Below are positions 9,701 through 22,630 of a stretch of DNA of 64,000 nucleotides, in pieces (position 1 is the stretch's first letter; each line of letters starts with the position of its first letter). The stretch lies in contig NZ_VYTY01000006.1 in assembly GCF_009821115.1 (NCBI RefSeq), forward strand, positions 124,001 through 188,000, read 5' to 3'. Origin of the DNA: Nitrincola alkalisediminis (GTDB taxonomy: Bacteria > Pseudomonadota > Gammaproteobacteria > Pseudomonadales > Balneatricaceae). The position numbers were made by a program, and so were the translations under genes. The notes under the pieces were generated by a model. That model did not search any database. It worked only from the letters and a program-made list of their open reading frames with translations, and was not told the DNA's origin.

Positions 9701-10841
9701 GACGGCAGATGGTGGTGCAGGTCTCAAGAAGGGTGAGCAGATTACCGCTGAATTCTTGAGTGGCTTGAAACGCAGTGAATGGTTCAAAATTCGCGTTGCA
9801 GATACAGATGCGCAAGAAATGCTCGAACACGCGCAAGCTCAGCTTGAAGAGCGCCGTGACAATTTAGACAAGCGTTTTGAAGACAAAAAGCGTAAGTTGC
9901 AAACGGGTGATGATCTTGCCCCAGGCGTATTGAAGATCGTCAAGGTTTATGTTGCGACTAAGCGCCGCGTCCAGCCGGGTGATAAGATGGCAGGGCGTCA
10001 TGGAAACAAGGGTGTAATTTCTGTAATTATGCCTGTTGAAGATATGCCATATGACGAGAACGGCGAGCCAGTCGATATTGTACTGAACCCTCTGGGTGTA
10101 CCTTCGCGTATGAACGTAGGTCAGATTCTCGAAACCCATATGGGAGCAGCAGCGAAAGGTCTCGGTCGTAAGATTAACCGTATGCTTGAGCAAGAGCGTG
10201 AGAAAGCCGAAACAGTTAATGAGCTGCGCGGTTTCTTGAACGAGATTTACAATGGTCAACATGCAGGTTTAGAAGTTGCGCGCAAAGAAGCGCTAGACAC
10301 CTTTACCGATGAAGAGTTGCTTGAGCTTTCGCGTAACCTAAGAGCGGGTGTGCCGCTGGCATCGCCAGTATTTGACGGAGCCAAAGAGGCCGAAGTTAAA
10401 GCACTGTTGCGTTTAGCGGATATGGACGACAGTGGTCAAGTGACCCTGTATGACGGACGCACGGGTGACAAGTTTGACCGCCCTGTGACCGTTGGTTACA
10501 TGTACATGCTCAAGCTTAACCACTTGGTTGACGATAAGATGCATGCGCGTTCAACAGGATCGTACAGTCTTGTGACTCAGCAACCATTGGGTGGTAAAGC
10601 CCAATTTGGTGGACAGCGATTTGGTGAGATGGAGGTGTGGGCGCTCGAAGCCTATGGCGCGGCCTACACGCTTCAAGAAATGCTCACGGTCAAGTCGGAC
10701 GATGTGAATGGTCGTACCAAAATGTATAAAAACATTGTGGATGGCGATCATCGCATGGAACCTGGTATGCCTGAATCGTTTAACGTATTGATCAAGGAAA
10801 TACGCTCACTCGGTATTGATATCGAGTTAGAAAGCGACTAA
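6741..10841 (+). CDS. rpoB: RNA polymerase beta subunit
   Basis: The beta subunit forms one pincer of RNA polymerase and much of the active site. 1366 residues (E. coli 1342). The rifampicin-binding cluster is intact: [12 protein letters not shown] with D521 and then [14 protein letters not shown] with H531 and S536, equivalent to E. coli D516, H526 and S531, so no common resistance change is seen; only the I-to-V next to S536 differs. The C terminus has the [19 protein letters not shown] switch region. Start ATG 6741. It lies downstream of the rplL attenuator and 73 bases before rpoC. Confidence 0.99.
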   Translation: MAYSYTEKKRIRKDFSKLNQVMDVPYLLSTQLDSYRKFLQLGADAGRRDESGLQAAFNSVFPIVSYSGNAALEYVGYRLGEPVFDVKECQLRGITYAAPLRVKVRLVIYDRDSSTKAVKDIKEQEVYMGEMPLMTENGTFVVNGTERVIVSQLHRSPGVFFDHDKGKTHSSGKLLYSARIIPYRGSWLDFEFDPKDALFVRIDRRRKLPASILLRALGYGTQEILEIFFDTTGWNFEKDQIWMDLVPERLRGETMSFEIKDPEGNVIVEAGRRITPRHTRQMTNAGMKQLLVPSEYLAGKVTARDVVDPSTGEVLAVANTEITEDLITRLMVSGITRFETLYTNDLDCGPYISDTLRIDSTRNQIEALVEIYRMMRPGEPPTKESAEGLFENLFFSEDRYDLSAVGRMKFNRRLGRSEETGSGILDKDDILDVMKTLIDIRNGKGVVDDIDHLGNRRIRSVGEMAENQFRVGLVRVERAVRERLSMAESDNLMPQDLINAKPVAAAIKEFFGSSQLSQFMDQNNPLSEITHKRRVSALGPGGLTRERAGFEVRDVHPTHYGRVCPIETPEGPNIGLINSLAVFARTNDYGFLETPYRRVLDGKVSDEIDYLSAIEENNYVIAQASAKLDADNQLVEDLVEVRHANEFTVMPREKVQYMDVSARQIVSVAAALIPFLEHDDANRALMGSNMQRQAVPTLRAEKPLVGTGIERSVAQDSGVCVVAKRGGVIESVDASRIVVRANDSETEAGDAGVDIYNLTKYVRSNQNTCINQRAIVRPGDLVARGDIMADGPSVDMGELALGQNMRIAFMPWNGFNFEDSILISERVVQEDRFTTIHIQELTCVARDTKLGSEEITADIPNVGEAALSKLDETGIVHIGAEVGPGDILVGKVTPKGETQLTPEEKLLRAIFGEKASDVKDTSLRVKGGTIGKVIDVQVFTRDGVEKDSRARSIEKYELDAIRKDLNDEFRIVEDATFERMARVLVGLTADGGAGLKKGEQITAEFLSGLKRSEWFKIRVADTDAQEMLEHAQAQLEERRDNLDKRFEDKKRKLQTGDDLAPGVLKIVKVYVATKRRVQPGDKMAGRHGNKGVISVIMPVEDMPYDENGEPVDIVLNPLGVPSRMNVGQILETHMGAAAKGLGRKINRMLEQEREKAETVNELRGFLNEIYNGQHAGLEVARKEALDTFTDEELLELSRNLRAGVPLASPVFDGAKEAEVKALLRLADMDDSGQVTLYDGRTGDKFDRPVTVGYMYMLKLNHLVDDKMHARSTGSYSLVTQQPLGGKAQFGGQRFGEMEVWALEAYGAAYTLQEMLTVKSDDVNGRTKMYKNIVDGDHRMEPGMPESFNVLIKEIRSLGIDIELESD

Positions 10842-10861
10842 GACCTTAACAGATCACCAAG

Positions 10862-10887
10862 GTGGCGCCCGAATTGGGCGCTGCCAC
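10862..10887 (+). other. Bulged hairpin between rpoB and rpoC
   Basis: GTGGC 10862-10866 with GCCAC 10883-10887, continued by GCCC 10867-10870 with GGGC 10876-10879, leaving a 3-base bulge and a 5-base loop. No T-run follows, so it is not a terminator; it may affect mRNA stability between the two subunit genes. Confidence 0.45.
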
Positions 10888-10914
10888 AGAGAACTCCGCG
10901 AGGAGCTATAGACA

Positions 10915-13900
10915 ATGAAAGACTTGCTGAATCTGCTGAAGAATCAAGGTAAAACAGAAGAGTTTGACTCTATCCGTATTACGTTGGCATCCCCGGACAT
11001 GATCCGTTCTTGGTCTTATGGTGAAGTGAAAAAGCCTGAGACTATAAACTACCGTACCTTCAAACCGGAACGTGACGGTTTGTTTTGTGCGAAAATATTT
11101 GGCCCAATCAAGGACTACGAGTGCTTGTGTGGCAAATATAAGCGCATGAAGCACCGTGGTGTTATCTGTGAGAAATGTGGTGTAGAAGTCACAATGACCA
11201 AAGTTCGTCGTGACCGCATGGGCCATATTGAACTGGCTTCACCAGTTGCTCACATTTGGTTTTTGAAGTCTCTGCCATCCCGTATCGGTTTGATGCTGGA
11301 TATGACGCTGCGTGATATTGAACGCGTACTCTACTTTGAATCATTTGTTGTAATTGATCCCGGCATGACCACGCTAGAGCGTGGGCAGTTGATGAATGAT
11401 GAGCAATATTTCGAAGCGCTAGAAGAGTTCGGTGATGAATTCGACGCTCGAATGGGTGCCGAGGCGATCCAAGAGTTGTTGGGATCCATCGAGCTGGAAG
11501 AAGAATGCCAGCGCATGCGTGAAGAGATTCCGCAAACCAACTCTGAAACTAAGCTTAAAAAGCTGTCTAAGCGTTTGAAGCTGATGGAAGCATTCGTTAA
11601 ATCAGGCAATAAGCCTGAGTGGATGATTCTGAAAGTATTGCCAGTATTGCCACCGGATTTACGTCCTTTGGTTCCTCTGGACGGTGGGCGTTTTGCAACG
11701 TCTGATCTCAATGACTTATATCGTCGAGTGATCAACCGTAACAACCGTCTCAAGCGCTTATTGGATTTGAACGCACCTGACATCATCGTGCGTAACGAAA
11801 AGCGTATGTTGCAAGAGTCGGTAGATGCGCTGCTTGATAACGGTCGTCGCGGACGTGCAATCACTGGATCAAACAAGCGTCCGCTGAAATCGCTTGCAGA
11901 TATGATCAAAGGTAAGCAAGGTCGTTTCCGTCAGAACCTGCTAGGTAAGCGCGTCGACTACTCAGGTCGTTCTGTTATCGTGGTAGGTCCTTCACTGCGT
12001 CTACATCAGTGCGGACTTCCAAAGAAAATGGCATTAGAGCTCTTTAAGCCATTTATTTTTTCAAAGCTTGAATTGCGTGGGCATGCAACCACCATTAAAG
12101 CAGCGAAGAAAATGGTTGAAAGAGAAGAGGCATTGGTATGGGATATCTTGGATGAAGTTATCCGGGAACATCCAGTGTTACTTAACCGTGCACCGACGCT
12201 ACACCGTTTAGGTATCCAGGCCTTTGAACCTGTATTGATTGAAGGTAAAGCCATTCAGTTACACCCACTTGTTTGTGCAGCTTATAACGCTGACTTCGAC
12301 GGTGACCAAATGGCGGTACACGTTCCACTGACTATAGAAGCTCAGTTGGAAGCGCGTGCTCTGATGATGTCCACCAATAATATTTTGTCACCTGCAAACG
12401 GTGAGCCTATTATTGTGCCGTCACAAGACGTAGTACTGGGTTTGTATTATATGACCCGTGAGCGGATTGCCGCGCAGGGTGAAGGCATGCATTTCTTGAA
12501 TATCAAAGAAGTGCAGCGTGCTCATGGTGCAGGCAAAGTGCATCTGCAAGCGCGTATCAAAGTGCGTATTCGCGAAGTTATTCGTGATATCCACGGAGGC
12601 GTCGAAGAGATTACTGCCTTGCGCGATACAACAGTGGGTCGTGCAATGTTGTTTGATATTGTGCCCGAAGGCTTGCCTTTCGAGTTAGTTAACCAATCGA
12701 TGAAGAAGAAATCGATTTCTAAGCTGCTAAACGAGGCTTATCGTCGTTGCGGCTTGAAAGAAACGGTTATTTTTGCCGATCAGTTGATGTACATGGGCTT
12801 CCGTCAAGCAACAATGTCAGGAGCCTCAATTGGTGTCAATGACTTCGTTATTCCGGATGAGAAACCCGCTATTATCGCAGCAGCTGATGCTGAAGTGACT
12901 GAAATTGAACGTCAGTTTGCGGAAGGTCTTGTAACCCAGGGCGAGAAGTACAACAAAGTTGTCGATATTTGGTCGCGCGCAAACGAAGTTCTCGCGAAGC
13001 GAATGATGGATAACCTGAAGGTTGATAAAGTTGTCAACGCGGCAGGTGAAGAAGTTGACCAAGAGTCATTTAACTCTGTTTACATCATGGCCGACTCTGG
13101 AGCGCGTGGTAGTGCTGCACAGATTCGTCAGTTGGCCGGTATGCGTGGTTTGATGGCTAAGCCGGATGGCTCGATCATCGAAACGCCAATCATTGCAAAC
13201 TTCCGTGAAGGTCTAAACGTACTTCAGTACTTTATTTCTACACACGGTGCGCGTAAAGGTCTTGCCGATACCGCATTGAAGACAGCAAACTCTGGATACT
13301 TAACGCGTCGTCTTGTTGACGTTGCGCAAGATTTGGTTATTACAGAAACAGACTGTGGTACCGAAAATGGATTGTTGGTTCAGCCAATGATCGAAGGTGG
13401 CGATATTATTGTCAGCTTGGGTGAGCGTTTGCTAGGACGTGTAGTGGCTAAGGATGTACTTGATCCGACAGGCAGAGATGTTCTGATCGAAAAGGGTACG
13501 TTGATTGATGAGGCATGGGTTGATCGTCTAGAAAATGACGAGCGCTTTAGCAGTATCGACGAAGTCACTGTGCGTTCAGCCATCGCGTGTGACTCAATCC
13601 ACGGTATCTGTTCTAAGTGTTATGGTCGTGATTTGGGTCGTGGACACGAGGTTAACCGCGGCGAAGCTGTTGGGGTTATCGCAGCGCAATCTATCGGTGA
13701 GCCAGGAACACAGTTAACCATGCGTACCTTCCACATCGGGGGGGCGGCTTCCAGGGCTGCAGCTGTTGACAGTATTCAGGTGAAAAATGGCGGTGAAATC
13801 CGTTTACATAACCTGAAGTTTGTTGAGCGAACCGATGGCAACTTGGTTGCAACATCCCGTTCAGGTGAGTTGGGTGTTACGGATGAGCATGGTCGTGAGC

Positions 13901-15138
13901 GTGAGCGTTATAAGCTTCCTTATGGATCCATGATAAAAGTACGTGATGGTAGTCGTGTTGAACCCGGTGCTGTAGTTGCGAACTGGGATCCACATACTCA
14001 CCCAATCGTTTCTGAGATGCAGGGTAAAATCGTTTTCGTCGGTTTAGAAGACGGTATAACCGTTAAGCGTCAAACGGATGACTTAACAGGTCTGTCTACG
14101 ATTGAAATCTTAGAAAGTAAGGATCGTCCACAAGCCGGTAAAGATATTCGTCCAATGATTAAATTGGTCGATTTTGCTGGAAACGATCTATGCTACCCTG
14201 GTACAGAGATGCCTGCGCAGTACCTGTTACCACCTAAGGCAATCGTTAACTTGAACGATGGTTCTGAAGTGCAAATCGGTGATGTATTGGCACGTATTCC
14301 GCAAGAGGGTACGGTTAACAAGGACATCACGGGTGGTCTTCCACGCGTTGCGGATTTGTTTGAAGCACGTAAGCCTAAAGAATACGCGATTCTGGCAGAA
14401 GTATCGGGTGTCATTTCCTTCGGCAAAGAGACCAAGGGTAAGCGCCGTATTTTGATATCTCCGCATGATGGATCCGAGCCGTTCGAAATCATGATTCAAA
14501 AATGGCGTAACCTCAACGTGTTTGAAGGTGAGTCAGTAGAGAAGGGTGAGGTTATCTCAGATGGACCGTCAAACCCACATGATATCTTGCGTATCTTGGG
14601 CGTGAATGCATTGGCGAAGTATATCGTTAGCGAGATTCAAGACGTTTACCGTTTGCAAGGTGTAGCAATCAACGACAAGCACATCGAAGTAATTGTGCGT
14701 CAGATGGTTCGTAAAGTAGAAATTACTGACTCTGGAGACAGTAATTTCATACAGGGCGATCAGGTTGAATACGTTGCTGTACGTCTTGAGAATGAGCGCT
14801 TGTTGGCAGATGGGAAGTTCCCAGCCAAGTTTGAGCGTGTGTTGCTCGGTATTACGAAAGCATCTCTTGCGACAGAGTCCTTCATTTCAGCTGCGTCTTT
14901 CCAAGAAACGACGCGCGTATTAACAGAAGGTGCTGTTAACGGTAAGAGTGATGCTCTTCGTGGATTGAAAGAAAACGTTGTGGTAGGTCGTTTGATACCT
15001 GCGGGTACTGGATTGGCGTACCACAGCGAGCGGAAACGTAAGCGTCGTTTGTCACAAGATGGCATCGGCGTGAGTGCTGAAGAAGTTCAGCAAGCGTTAA
15101 CCGCTGCACTAAATGCGTCGATGACTAGCTCTGATTAA
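10915..15138 (+). CDS. rpoC: RNA polymerase beta-prime subunit
   Basis: Largest polymerase subunit, carrying the catalytic magnesium site. 1407 residues, the E. coli length. The catalytic NADFDGD is at 458-464 with its three aspartates. The first zinc site has C70, C72, C85 and C88; the second is seen in CGTENG and, further on, [13 protein letters not shown]. The trigger-loop region with [10 protein letters not shown] is present. Start ATG 10915 is preceded by GAGGAG. The stop is followed by two hairpins, the second an intrinsic terminator. Confidence 0.99.
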   Translation: MKDLLNLLKNQGKTEEFDSIRITLASPDMIRSWSYGEVKKPETINYRTFKPERDGLFCAKIFGPIKDYECLCGKYKRMKHRGVICEKCGVEVTMTKVRRDRMGHIELASPVAHIWFLKSLPSRIGLMLDMTLRDIERVLYFESFVVIDPGMTTLERGQLMNDEQYFEALEEFGDEFDARMGAEAIQELLGSIELEEECQRMREEIPQTNSETKLKKLSKRLKLMEAFVKSGNKPEWMILKVLPVLPPDLRPLVPLDGGRFATSDLNDLYRRVINRNNRLKRLLDLNAPDIIVRNEKRMLQESVDALLDNGRRGRAITGSNKRPLKSLADMIKGKQGRFRQNLLGKRVDYSGRSVIVVGPSLRLHQCGLPKKMALELFKPFIFSKLELRGHATTIKAAKKMVEREEALVWDILDEVIREHPVLLNRAPTLHRLGIQAFEPVLIEGKAIQLHPLVCAAYNADFDGDQMAVHVPLTIEAQLEARALMMSTNNILSPANGEPIIVPSQDVVLGLYYMTRERIAAQGEGMHFLNIKEVQRAHGAGKVHLQARIKVRIREVIRDIHGGVEEITALRDTTVGRAMLFDIVPEGLPFELVNQSMKKKSISKLLNEAYRRCGLKETVIFADQLMYMGFRQATMSGASIGVNDFVIPDEKPAIIAAADAEVTEIERQFAEGLVTQGEKYNKVVDIWSRANEVLAKRMMDNLKVDKVVNAAGEEVDQESFNSVYIMADSGARGSAAQIRQLAGMRGLMAKPDGSIIETPIIANFREGLNVLQYFISTHGARKGLADTALKTANSGYLTRRLVDVAQDLVITETDCGTENGLLVQPMIEGGDIIVSLGERLLGRVVAKDVLDPTGRDVLIEKGTLIDEAWVDRLENDERFSSIDEVTVRSAIACDSIHGICSKCYGRDLGRGHEVNRGEAVGVIAAQSIGEPGTQLTMRTFHIGGAASRAAAVDSIQVKNGGEIRLHNLKFVERTDGNLVATSRSGELGVTDEHGRERERYKLPYGSMIKVRDGSRVEPGAVVANWDPHTHPIVSEMQGKIVFVGLEDGITVKRQTDDLTGLSTIEILESKDRPQAGKDIRPMIKLVDFAGNDLCYPGTEMPAQYLLPPKAIVNLNDGSEVQIGDVLARIPQEGTVNKDITGGLPRVADLFEARKPKEYAILAEVSGVISFGKETKGKRRILISPHDGSEPFEIMIQKWRNLNVFEGESVEKGEVISDGPSNPHDILRILGVNALAKYIVSEIQDVYRLQGVAINDKHIEVIVRQMVRKVEITDSGDSNFIQGDQVEYVAVRLENERLLADGKFPAKFERVLLGITKASLATESFISAASFQETTRVLTEGAVNGKSDALRGLKENVVVGRLIPAGTGLAYHSERKRKRRLSQDGIGVSAEEVQQALTAALNASMTSSD

Positions 15139-15152
15139 AAAACAGACAGTAA

Positions 15153-15182
15153 TTGACCTGAAGGGCATGAATTGGTTAAAAT
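15153..15182 (+). promoter_or_regulatory. Predicted promoter of the str operon (rpsL-rpsG-fusA-tufA)
   Basis: TTGACC 15153-15158 and TAAAAT 15177-15182, 18 bases apart, each 5 of 6 to consensus. The same two hexamers with 17-base spacing stand before rpsJ (19711-19739), supporting the assignment. The -10 region overlaps an imperfect inverted repeat, AGGGC-A-TGAATT 15162-15173 with AATTCA-C-GCCCT 15180-15191. The predicted start near 15189 lies upstream of the terminator at 15201-15225. Confidence 0.5.
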
Positions 15183-15200
15183 TCACGCCCTCTTATGAGG

Positions 15201-15225
15201 CTGAGTAGAAATACTCAGTTTTTTT
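15201..15225 (+). terminator. Intrinsic terminator after rpoC / in the str leader
   Basis: CTGAGTA 15201-15207 pairs perfectly with TACTCAG 15212-15218, closed by a GAAA loop, and runs into seven T (15219-15225). It ends the rpoBC transcript. If the promoter at 15153 is real, this hairpin also falls in the first 40 bases of the str mRNA and could attenuate it. Confidence 0.85.
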
Positions 15226-15261
15226 ATATGGTGAAAACAAACCAAGTTGGAGTTTGCTTAA

Positions 15262-16262
<1,001 letters not shown>

Positions 16263-16280
16263 ACATCAGAGGATTATGCC

Positions 16281-18374
16281 GTGTCTCGTAAAACACCGCT
16301 ATCCAGATACCGTAACATAGGTATCTGTGCGCACGTAGATGCTGGTAAAACCACGACTACAGAACGCGTACTTTTTTACACTGGCTTATCTCATAAGATC
16401 GGTGAGGTGCACGATGGTGCAGCCACCACTGACTGGATGGAGCAGGAGCAGGAGCGTGGTATCACGATTACCTCTGCTGCTATTACCACTTTTTGGAGTG
16501 GTATGGATAAACAGTTTGAAGAGCATCGCATCAACGTTATCGATACGCCAGGTCACGTAGACTTCACGATTGAAGTTGAGCGTTCACTTCGTGTGCTAGA
16601 TGGCGCTGTTGTTGTTCTGTGTGCATCCTCGGGAGTTCAGCCACAAACTGAAACGGTATGGCGGCAGGCAAATAAGTATGAAGTGCCTCGCATGGTGTTC
16701 GTCAATAAGATGGACCGTGCTGGGGCGGATTTCTTCCGAGTTGAAGAGCAACTTCAGAAGCGCTTAAACGTAACGACTGTGCCAATTAACTTCCCAATTG
16801 GCTCTGAAGATACCTTTACGGGTGTTGTAGATGTCCTCAGAATGCAGTCGATTGTATGGAATGAAGCCGATCAAGGGATGACTTTTAAGCTGGAAGCAAT
16901 TCCAGCGGATCTTCAGGAAAAAGCTGAAGAGCTACGAGAGAAACTTGTTGAGACCGCCGCTGAATCCAGTGACGAGCTTATGGAGAAGTATCTTGGTGGA
17001 GAAGAGTTGTCCCTTGAGGAAATTAAAGCAGGCTTGCGTGCGCGCACGTTGAACAATGAAATTGTTCTAATGCTTTGTGGTTCTGCATTCAAAAACAAAG
17101 GTGTTCAAGCTGTGTTGGATGCGGTTGTTGAATATCTGCCAGCACCAACAGAAGTTAAAGCTATTGAGGGTACGCTTGATGATAAGGATGAGACATTGGC
17201 AGCGCGTAAAGCTGACGATGATGAGCCCTTCTCAGCACTTGCTTTCAAGATCGCAACAGATCCCTTTGTGGGAACGTTAACGTTTATTCGTGTTTACTCT
17301 GGCGTGCTCAGTTCTGGTGACAGCGTTTATAACTCTGTAAAACAGAAGAAAGAGCGCGTTGGGCGTATGGTTCAGATGCATGCCAACTCTCGTGAAGAGA
17401 TAAAAGAAGTACGTGCGGGTGATATTGCTGCCCTTATCGGCCTGAAAGACGTAACAACAGGGGATACTCTTTGTGATCTAGATAATCGCATAGTACTAGA
17501 GCGTATGGAGTTCCCAGAGCCTGTTATTTCAGTGGCAGTAGAACCTAAGTCTAAAGCTGACCAAGAAAAAATGGGTATTGCTTTAGGCAAGCTAGCGCAA
17601 GAAGATCCATCCTTCCGTGTTGCGACGGATCCAGAAACGGGTCAAACCATTATTTCTGGAATGGGTGAGCTTCATTTGGATATCATTGTTGATCGTATGA
17701 GACGTGAGTTCAAAGTTGAGGCAAATATCGGTAAGCCACAGGTTGCCTACCGTGAGAAAATCCGTAAATCTGTTGTAGCTAACCATAAGTTTGCTCGTCA
17801 ATCAGGTGGTCGCGGTCAATATGGCCATGTCGTCATCGAGTTTAGTCCGAGTGACGAAGAAGGGTTAGAGTTTATCAATGAGGTCGTGGGGGGTGTGATT
17901 CCTAAGGAATACATTCCTGCGATTCAGAAAGGTGTTGAGGAACAAATGAAGAACGGTGTTATCGCAGGATACCCGCTTATTGGTTTGAAGGCACGTTTAT
18001 ATGATGGCTCTTTCCATGAAGTTGACTCCAACGAAATGGCGTTTAAAATTGCAGCATCTCAGGCGCTTAAGAAGTACGCCCAAGAAGCGAGCCCGTGTTT
18101 GCTTGAGCCTATGATGAAGGTTGAAGTAGTAACTCCAGAAGAGTACATGGGGGATGTGATGGGTGACCTCAACCGTCGTCGAGGATTGGTGCAGGGAATG
18201 GAAGACACAGTATCGGGCAAAGTCATCAACGCTCAGGTGCCACTGGGTGAAATGTTTGGTTATGCAACTGATCTGCGTTCAGCTTCGCAAGGTCGTGCAA
18301 CTTACTCTATGGAGTTTGATTGCTACAGTGAAGCACCGAATAACATCGCTGAAGCTGTAATTAAGCTAGGCTGA
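16281..18374 (+). CDS. fusA: Elongation factor G
   Basis: The GTPase driving translocation and, with RRF, ribosome recycling. 697 residues. G1 [10 protein letters not shown] at 17-26, the G2 region [17 protein letters not shown] near 92, [10 protein letters not shown] near 146, then domains II-V, with [19 protein letters not shown] in domain V. The start is GTG at 16281 with AGAGGA upstream; an ATG at 16276 is in another frame. It lies between rpsG and tufA in the normal str order. Confidence 0.98.
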   Translation: MSRKTPLSRYRNIGICAHVDAGKTTTTERVLFYTGLSHKIGEVHDGAATTDWMEQEQERGITITSAAITTFWSGMDKQFEEHRINVIDTPGHVDFTIEVERSLRVLDGAVVVLCASSGVQPQTETVWRQANKYEVPRMVFVNKMDRAGADFFRVEEQLQKRLNVTTVPINFPIGSEDTFTGVVDVLRMQSIVWNEADQGMTFKLEAIPADLQEKAEELREKLVETAAESSDELMEKYLGGEELSLEEIKAGLRARTLNNEIVLMLCGSAFKNKGVQAVLDAVVEYLPAPTEVKAIEGTLDDKDETLAARKADDDEPFSALAFKIATDPFVGTLTFIRVYSGVLSSGDSVYNSVKQKKERVGRMVQMHANSREEIKEVRAGDIAALIGLKDVTTGDTLCDLDNRIVLERMEFPEPVISVAVEPKSKADQEKMGIALGKLAQEDPSFRVATDPETGQTIISGMGELHLDIIVDRMRREFKVEANIGKPQVAYREKIRKSVVANHKFARQSGGRGQYGHVVIEFSPSDEEGLEFINEVVGGVIPKEYIPAIQKGVEEQMKNGVIAGYPLIGLKARLYDGSFHEVDSNEMAFKIAASQALKKYAQEASPCLLEPMMKVEVVTPEEYMGDVMGDLNRRRGLVQGMEDTVSGKVINAQVPLGEMFGYATDLRSASQGRATYSMEFDCYSEAPNNIAEAVIKLG

Positions 18375-18405
18375 TTAAGCAAATATTGATTAAGAGGAAA
18401 TAACT

Positions 18406-19599
18406 GTGGCTAAGAAAGCTTTTGAACGTAACAAGCCTCACGTCAACGTAGGAACAATCGGACACGTTGATCATGGTAAAACGACTTTGACAGCCGCGTT
18501 GACTCGCGTATGTGCAGAAGTTTGGGGTGGTACAGCGGTAGCGTTTGACGGTATCGATAATGCACCAGAAGAGCGTGAGCGTGGTATCACGATTTCAACT
18601 TCACACGTTGAGTACGAATCACCAGTACGTCACTATGCGCACGTAGACTGCCCAGGGCACGCTGACTATGTTAAAAACATGATCACGGGTGCTGCACAGA
18701 TGGACGGTGCGATTCTGGTTTGTTCAGCAGCTGACGGCCCAATGCCACAGACGCGTGAGCACATCCTGTTGTCACGTCAGGTAGGTGTACCATACATCGT
18801 TGTGTTCTTGAACAAAGCGGACATGGTTGACGATGCTGAGTTGTTGGAACTGGTTGAAATGGAAGTGCGTGAGCTTCTTGATCAGTACGACTTCCCAGGC
18901 GATGACACTCCAATCGTTATCGGTTCTGCGTTGATGGCGTTGAACGGCGAAGACGACAACGAAATGGGTACTACCGCGGTAAGAAAGCTGGTTGAGACTT
19001 TGGATGCTTACATTCCTGAGCCAGAGCGTGCCGTAGATCGTCCGTTCTTGATGCCAATCGAGGACGTATTCTCAATTTCTGGTCGTGGAACGGTAGTAAC
19101 CGGTCGTATCGAGCGTGGAATTTTGAAAGTCGGTGACGAGATTGAGATCGTTGGTGTACGTGACACGGCTAAGACAACCTGTACAGGTGTTGAGATGTTC
19201 CGTAAGCTGCTTGACGAAGGTCGTGCAGGTGAGAACGTTGGTGCGTTGTTGCGTGGTACTAAGCGTGACGACGTTGAGCGTGGTCAAGTATTGTGTAAGC
19301 CAGGTTCAATCAAGCCGCACACTCAGTTCGAAGGCGAAGTGTACGTGTTGAGCAAAGAAGAGGGTGGTCGTCACACTCCATTCTTTAAAGGCTACCGTCC
19401 ACAGTTCTACTTCCGTACCACTGACATCACAGGTGCTTGTGAATTGCCAGAGGGTGTTGAGATGGTGATGCCAGGTGATAACGTTCAAATGACCGTTACC
19501 CTGATCAACCCAATCGCGATGGAAGAAGGTCTGCGCTTTGCGATCCGTGAAGGCGGACGTACTGTTGGTGCGGGCGTTGTTGCTAAGATCATTGCGTAA
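18406..19599 (+). CDS. tufA: Elongation factor Tu, copy A
   Basis: Second copy of EF-Tu, 397 residues, identical in protein to tufB at 1883. It begins with GTG at 18406 (AGAGG upstream) where tufB has ATG. Base differences from tufB are only at 18471, 18558 and 18657, all silent; the last 942 bases to the stop are the same in both, and similarity ends four bases after the stop. This is the pattern expected of gene conversion between the two copies. Last gene of the str operon, followed by a terminator. Confidence 0.98.
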   Translation: MAKKAFERNKPHVNVGTIGHVDHGKTTLTAALTRVCAEVWGGTAVAFDGIDNAPEERERGITISTSHVEYESPVRHYAHVDCPGHADYVKNMITGAAQMDGAILVCSAADGPMPQTREHILLSRQVGVPYIVVFLNKADMVDDAELLELVEMEVRELLDQYDFPGDDTPIVIGSALMALNGEDDNEMGTTAVRKLVETLDAYIPEPERAVDRPFLMPIEDVFSISGRGTVVTGRIERGILKVGDEIEIVGVRDTAKTTCTGVEMFRKLLDEGRAGENVGALLRGTKRDDVERGQVLCKPGSIKPHTQFEGEVYVLSKEEGGRHTPFFKGYRPQFYFRTTDITGACELPEGVEMVMPGDNVQMTVTLINPIAMEEGLRFAIREGGRTVGAGVVAKIIA

Positions 19600-19614
19600 T
19601 TGTAATGATTGATT

Positions 19615-19640
19615 AAAAAACCCTCTTCGGAGGGTTTTTT
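19615..19640 (+). terminator. Terminator of the str operon
   Basis: An A-tract, CCCTC 19621-19625, loop TTCG, GAGGG 19630-19634 and six T (19635-19640); the flanking A and T runs extend the stem. The stable TTCG loop and U-tract make a strong intrinsic terminator, able to work in both directions. Confidence 0.9.
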
Positions 19641-19710
19641 GTTTTTAAGGTGTTTCGTAGGGCTCAATTGAGGAAAGTTTTTTGCTGGTTAAAAAATATA
19701 CCGTGATGGC

Positions 19711-19739
19711 TTGACCGCAGGGGCTCATATGAGTAAAAT
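19711..19739 (+). promoter_or_regulatory. Predicted promoter and leader of the S10 operon
   Basis: TTGACC 19711-19716 and TAAAAT 19734-19739 with a 17-base spacer, each 5 of 6 to consensus. The spacer contains the 10-base palindrome CTCATATGAG (19724-19733). Just beyond the likely start point, TCCCCT 19745-19750 pairs with AGGGGA 19757-19762, giving a hairpin at the very 5' end of the mRNA. The remaining leader to rpsJ (19763-19808) shows nothing further. In E. coli, L4 regulates this operon through its leader; no equivalent structure was recognised. Confidence 0.6.
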
Positions 19740-19808
19740 TTGCGTCCCCTCTAGTAAGGGGAGGTCGGCTATTGCCGTAACGAAATTAACAGGAAATGCG
19801 TGATCAGA

Positions 19809-20120
19809 ATGCAGAACCAAAAAATCAGAATTCGTCTGAAGGCTTTTGATCATCGCCTGATTGACTCGTCCGCGCAGGAAATTGTAGAAACTGCAAAGCG
19901 TACGGGTGCACAGGTGCATGGTCCGATCCCACTTCCTACTCGCAAAGAGCGTTTTACCGTTCTGATTTCACCTCACGTGAACAAAGATGCACGTGATCAG
20001 TATGAAATCCGTACGCATAAGCGTGTTCTGGACATCGTTGAGCCAACTGAAAAAACAGTTGATGCTCTAATGAAGCTAGATCTTGCTGCGGGTGTAGAAG
20101 TGCAGATCAGCCTGGGCTAA
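19809..20120 (+). CDS. rpsJ: 30S ribosomal protein S10 (NusE)
   Basis: 30S head protein, also the NusE antitermination factor bound by NusG and NusB. 103 residues from ATG 19809 ([19 protein letters not shown]), the family length; an in-frame GTG three codons earlier would add a non-conserved extension. The loop with [16 protein letters not shown] and the [12 protein letters not shown] strand are present. AGGAA lies upstream. First gene of the S10 operon. Confidence 0.98.
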   Translation: MQNQKIRIRLKAFDHRLIDSSAQEIVETAKRTGAQVHGPIPLPTRKERFTVLISPHVNKDARDQYEIRTHKRVLDIVEPTEKTVDALMKLDLAAGVEVQISLG

Positions 20121-20229
20121 ACAAGCTGCGCAGAATTAATAACTTAATGAAGCGCTATTTGAGGAATGCTCTGTAATGGGCAGCCATAGTGGGTCACAGC
20201 CCCGTACTCAACTGGCAAGAGGTAATAAA

Positions 20230-20868
20230 ATGTCTGTAGGACTTATCGGACGTAAAGCGGGCATGACCCGTGTCTTCACAGAAGATGGCGTGTCCGTGCC
20301 AGTCACTGTCATCGAGGTGGATCCGAACCGCGTGACTTGCATTAAAACTGTCGATACTGACGGTTATGCCGCTGTACAGGTTACAACTGGGACTAAGAAA
20401 GCGAATCGCTTGACTAAGCCTGAAGCTGGTAACTTTGCAAAAGCAGGTGTTGAAGCAGGTCGTGGTTTGTGGGAGTTCCGTCTCTCCGGTGATGAAGAAA
20501 TCAATGTTGGTGATTCACTAACAGTTGAGCGCTTTGAAGTCGGTCAGAAAATTGACGTAACCGGTCGTAGTAAAGGTAAAGGTTTTCAGGGTGGTGTTAA
20601 GCGCTGGAATTTCCGCACCCAAGATATGACCCACGGTAACTCACTTTCTCATCGTGCTCCTGGCTCTATTGGTCAGTGTCAAACTCCTGGGCGTGTGTTC
20701 AAGGGTAAGAAGATGGCGGGTCACATGGGTGATGAGCGTTGCACTGTACAAACATTAGAAGTTGTACGTGTAGATGCAGAACGTAGCCTGCTGCTGGTAA
20801 AAGGTGCTGTTCCTGGCGCTACTGGCGGTGATGTCATCGTTAAACCTGCTGTAAAAGCACGCGGCTGA
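20230..20868 (+). CDS. rplC: 50S ribosomal protein L3
   Basis: Early-assembly 50S protein near the peptidyl transferase centre. 212 residues from ATG 20230 ([16 protein letters not shown]), preceded by AGAGG; the frame is open upstream but that segment is not L3-like. The long central loop has [12 protein letters not shown] and [14 protein letters not shown], including the Gln of [14 protein letters not shown] that is methylated in E. coli. A 109-base spacer separates it from rpsJ. Confidence 0.98.
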   Translation: MSVGLIGRKAGMTRVFTEDGVSVPVTVIEVDPNRVTCIKTVDTDGYAAVQVTTGTKKANRLTKPEAGNFAKAGVEAGRGLWEFRLSGDEEINVGDSLTVERFEVGQKIDVTGRSKGKGFQGGVKRWNFRTQDMTHGNSLSHRAPGSIGQCQTPGRVFKGKKMAGHMGDERCTVQTLEVVRVDAERSLLLVKGAVPGATGGDVIVKPAVKARG

Positions 20869-20878
20869 AGGGGTTAAC

Positions 20879-21484
20879 ATGAATTTAAATCTGACAGGAG
20901 CCAACGGTTCGGTCGAAGTATCCGAGCTGATTTTTGGCAAAGAGTTTAATGAGTCTTTAGTTCACCAGGTTGTTACTGCTTATGTAAATGGCGGTCGTCA
21001 AGGTAGCAAAGCTCAAAAGAATCGTTCAGCAGTATCTGGCGGTGGTGCTAAGCCTTTCCGTCAAAAAGGTACTGGTCGTGCACGTGCTGGTACAAGCCGT
21101 TCTCCTTTATGGCGTTCAGGTGGTGTTACGTTTGCTGCGAGTCCACGTGACTATTCGCAGAAAGTAAACAAAAAAATGTACCGTGCTGCAATGCGTTGCA
21201 TCTTTTCTGAGTTGGTTAGACAAGACCGTTTGGTCGTTGTTGATTCTCTTCAGATGGAAACGCCTAAGACTAAGCAATTCATCGGTAAGATGAAGGAGCT
21301 TGATCTGACAAGCGCACTGCTTATCACCGAAGAGGTTGAGGCCAATTTATACTTGGCTGCACGTAACGTACCGCATGTTGATGTGCGTGATGTTGCTGCA
21401 ATTGATCCGGTCAGCCTTATTGGCTTCGATAAAGTAGTAGTCACAGCGTCTGCTTTGAGCAAAATTAACGAGGTGTTAGCATGA
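20879..21484 (+). CDS. rplD: 50S ribosomal protein L4
   Basis: Lines the peptide exit tunnel; in E. coli it represses the S10 operon by attenuation and by translational control. 201 residues. The tunnel loop [15 protein letters not shown] with the following [12 protein letters not shown] is present at about 59-88. Start ATG 20879 after AAGGGG. Its stop overlaps the rplW start (ATGA). Confidence 0.98.
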   Translation: MNLNLTGANGSVEVSELIFGKEFNESLVHQVVTAYVNGGRQGSKAQKNRSAVSGGGAKPFRQKGTGRARAGTSRSPLWRSGGVTFAASPRDYSQKVNKKMYRAAMRCIFSELVRQDRLVVVDSLQMETPKTKQFIGKMKELDLTSALLITEEVEANLYLAARNVPHVDVRDVAAIDPVSLIGFDKVVVTASALSKINEVLA

Positions 21485-21777
21485 ATCAGGAGCGCATTTT
21501 TAAAGTGTTGCTGGGTCCACACATCTCCGAGAAGGCAACAATTGTTGCTGATGGATCTCAGCAGGTCGTATTTCGTGTAGCGAGTGATGCTACTAAGCCT
21601 GAAATCAAAAAAGCAGTTGAACAGCTTTTCAACGTAAAAGTTGATGGTGTGAACATTCTGAATGCTAAAGGCAAAACTAAGCGTACTGTTCGCGGTTTTG
21701 GTAAGCGTTCTGATGTTCGTAAAGCCTATGTTCGTCTCGCTGATGGTTCAGAAATTGATTTCTTGGCTGGCGAATAA
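21481..21777 (+). CDS. rplW: 50S ribosomal protein L23
   Basis: Tunnel-exit protein that docks trigger factor and SRP. 98 residues. [12 protein letters not shown] at the N terminus, [20 protein letters not shown] in the middle and the trigger-factor-contacting acidic region. ATG 21481 overlaps the rplD stop by four bases. rplB follows 13 bases later. Confidence 0.97.
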   Translation: MNQERIFKVLLGPHISEKATIVADGSQQVVFRVASDATKPEIKKAVEQLFNVKVDGVNILNAKGKTKRTVRGFGKRSDVRKAYVRLADGSEIDFLAGE

Positions 21778-21790
21778 GAGAGGTTAAATC

Positions 21791-22618
21791 ATGGCAATCG
21801 TTAAAACTAAGCCAACCTCTGCCGGACGTCGTCACGTCGTAAAGGTGGTAAGTGCTGACCTTCATAAAGGTAAGCCATTTGCTGCGTTGGTTGAGAAGAA
21901 AAGCAAGACCGGTGGTCGTAACAATAATGGCCGTATTACTACGCGTCATATCGGTGGTGGGCACAAGCAAAGCTACCGTATTATCGACTTCCGTCGTAAC
22001 AAAGATGGTATTCCTGGAATCGTAGAGCGTATTGAATACGATCCAAACCGTACAGCACATATTGCTTTGATCAAGTATGCAGATGGTGAGCGTCGCTACA
22101 TCATCGCACCAAAGGGTCTTGCAGCAGGTGCTAAGATCATGTCTGGTGACGTGGTTGATATCAAAACCGGTAACACTATGCCGCTGAGAAATATTCCTCT
22201 GGGTAGTACGGTTCACTGTATTGAGCTCAAGCCAAGCAAAGGTGCGCAAATTGCACGTTCTGCTGGTGCGTCGGCTCAGTTGGTAGCCCGTGATGGAGGT
22301 TATGTAACTCTGCGTTTGCGCTCTGGTGAAGTGCGTAAAGTGCTGGCTGAATGCCGTGCAACGCTGGGTGAAGTCAGCAACTCTGAACATTCTCTTCGCC
22401 AATTAGGTAAAGCGGGTGCTAAACGTTGGCGTGGTGTGCGTCCGACGGTTCGTGGTGTTGTAATGAACCCAGTTGACCACCCGCATGGTGGTGGTGAAGG
22501 TCGTACCTCTGGTGGCCGTCATCCGGTTACACCGTGGGGTGTCCCGACTAAAGGTCATAAAACCCGCAAGAACAAGCGTACTAATAAGCTCATTGTACGC
22601 CGTCGTAGCGCTAAATAA
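21791..22618 (+). CDS. rplB: 50S ribosomal protein L2
   Basis: Conserved 23S rRNA-binding protein needed for subunit association and peptidyl transfer. 275 residues. The [16 protein letters not shown] region and the C-terminal [18 protein letters not shown], with the conserved histidine in DHPHGGGEG, are intact. Start ATG 21791 after GAGAGG. Confidence 0.99.
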   Translation: MAIVKTKPTSAGRRHVVKVVSADLHKGKPFAALVEKKSKTGGRNNNGRITTRHIGGGHKQSYRIIDFRRNKDGIPGIVERIEYDPNRTAHIALIKYADGERRYIIAPKGLAAGAKIMSGDVVDIKTGNTMPLRNIPLGSTVHCIELKPSKGAQIARSAGASAQLVARDGGYVTLRLRSGEVRKVLAECRATLGEVSNSEHSLRQLGKAGAKRWRGVRPTVRGVVMNPVDHPHGGGEGRTSGGRHPVTPWGVPTKGHKTRKNKRTNKLIVRRRSAK

Positions 22619-22630
22619 GGGGAATCAGCT

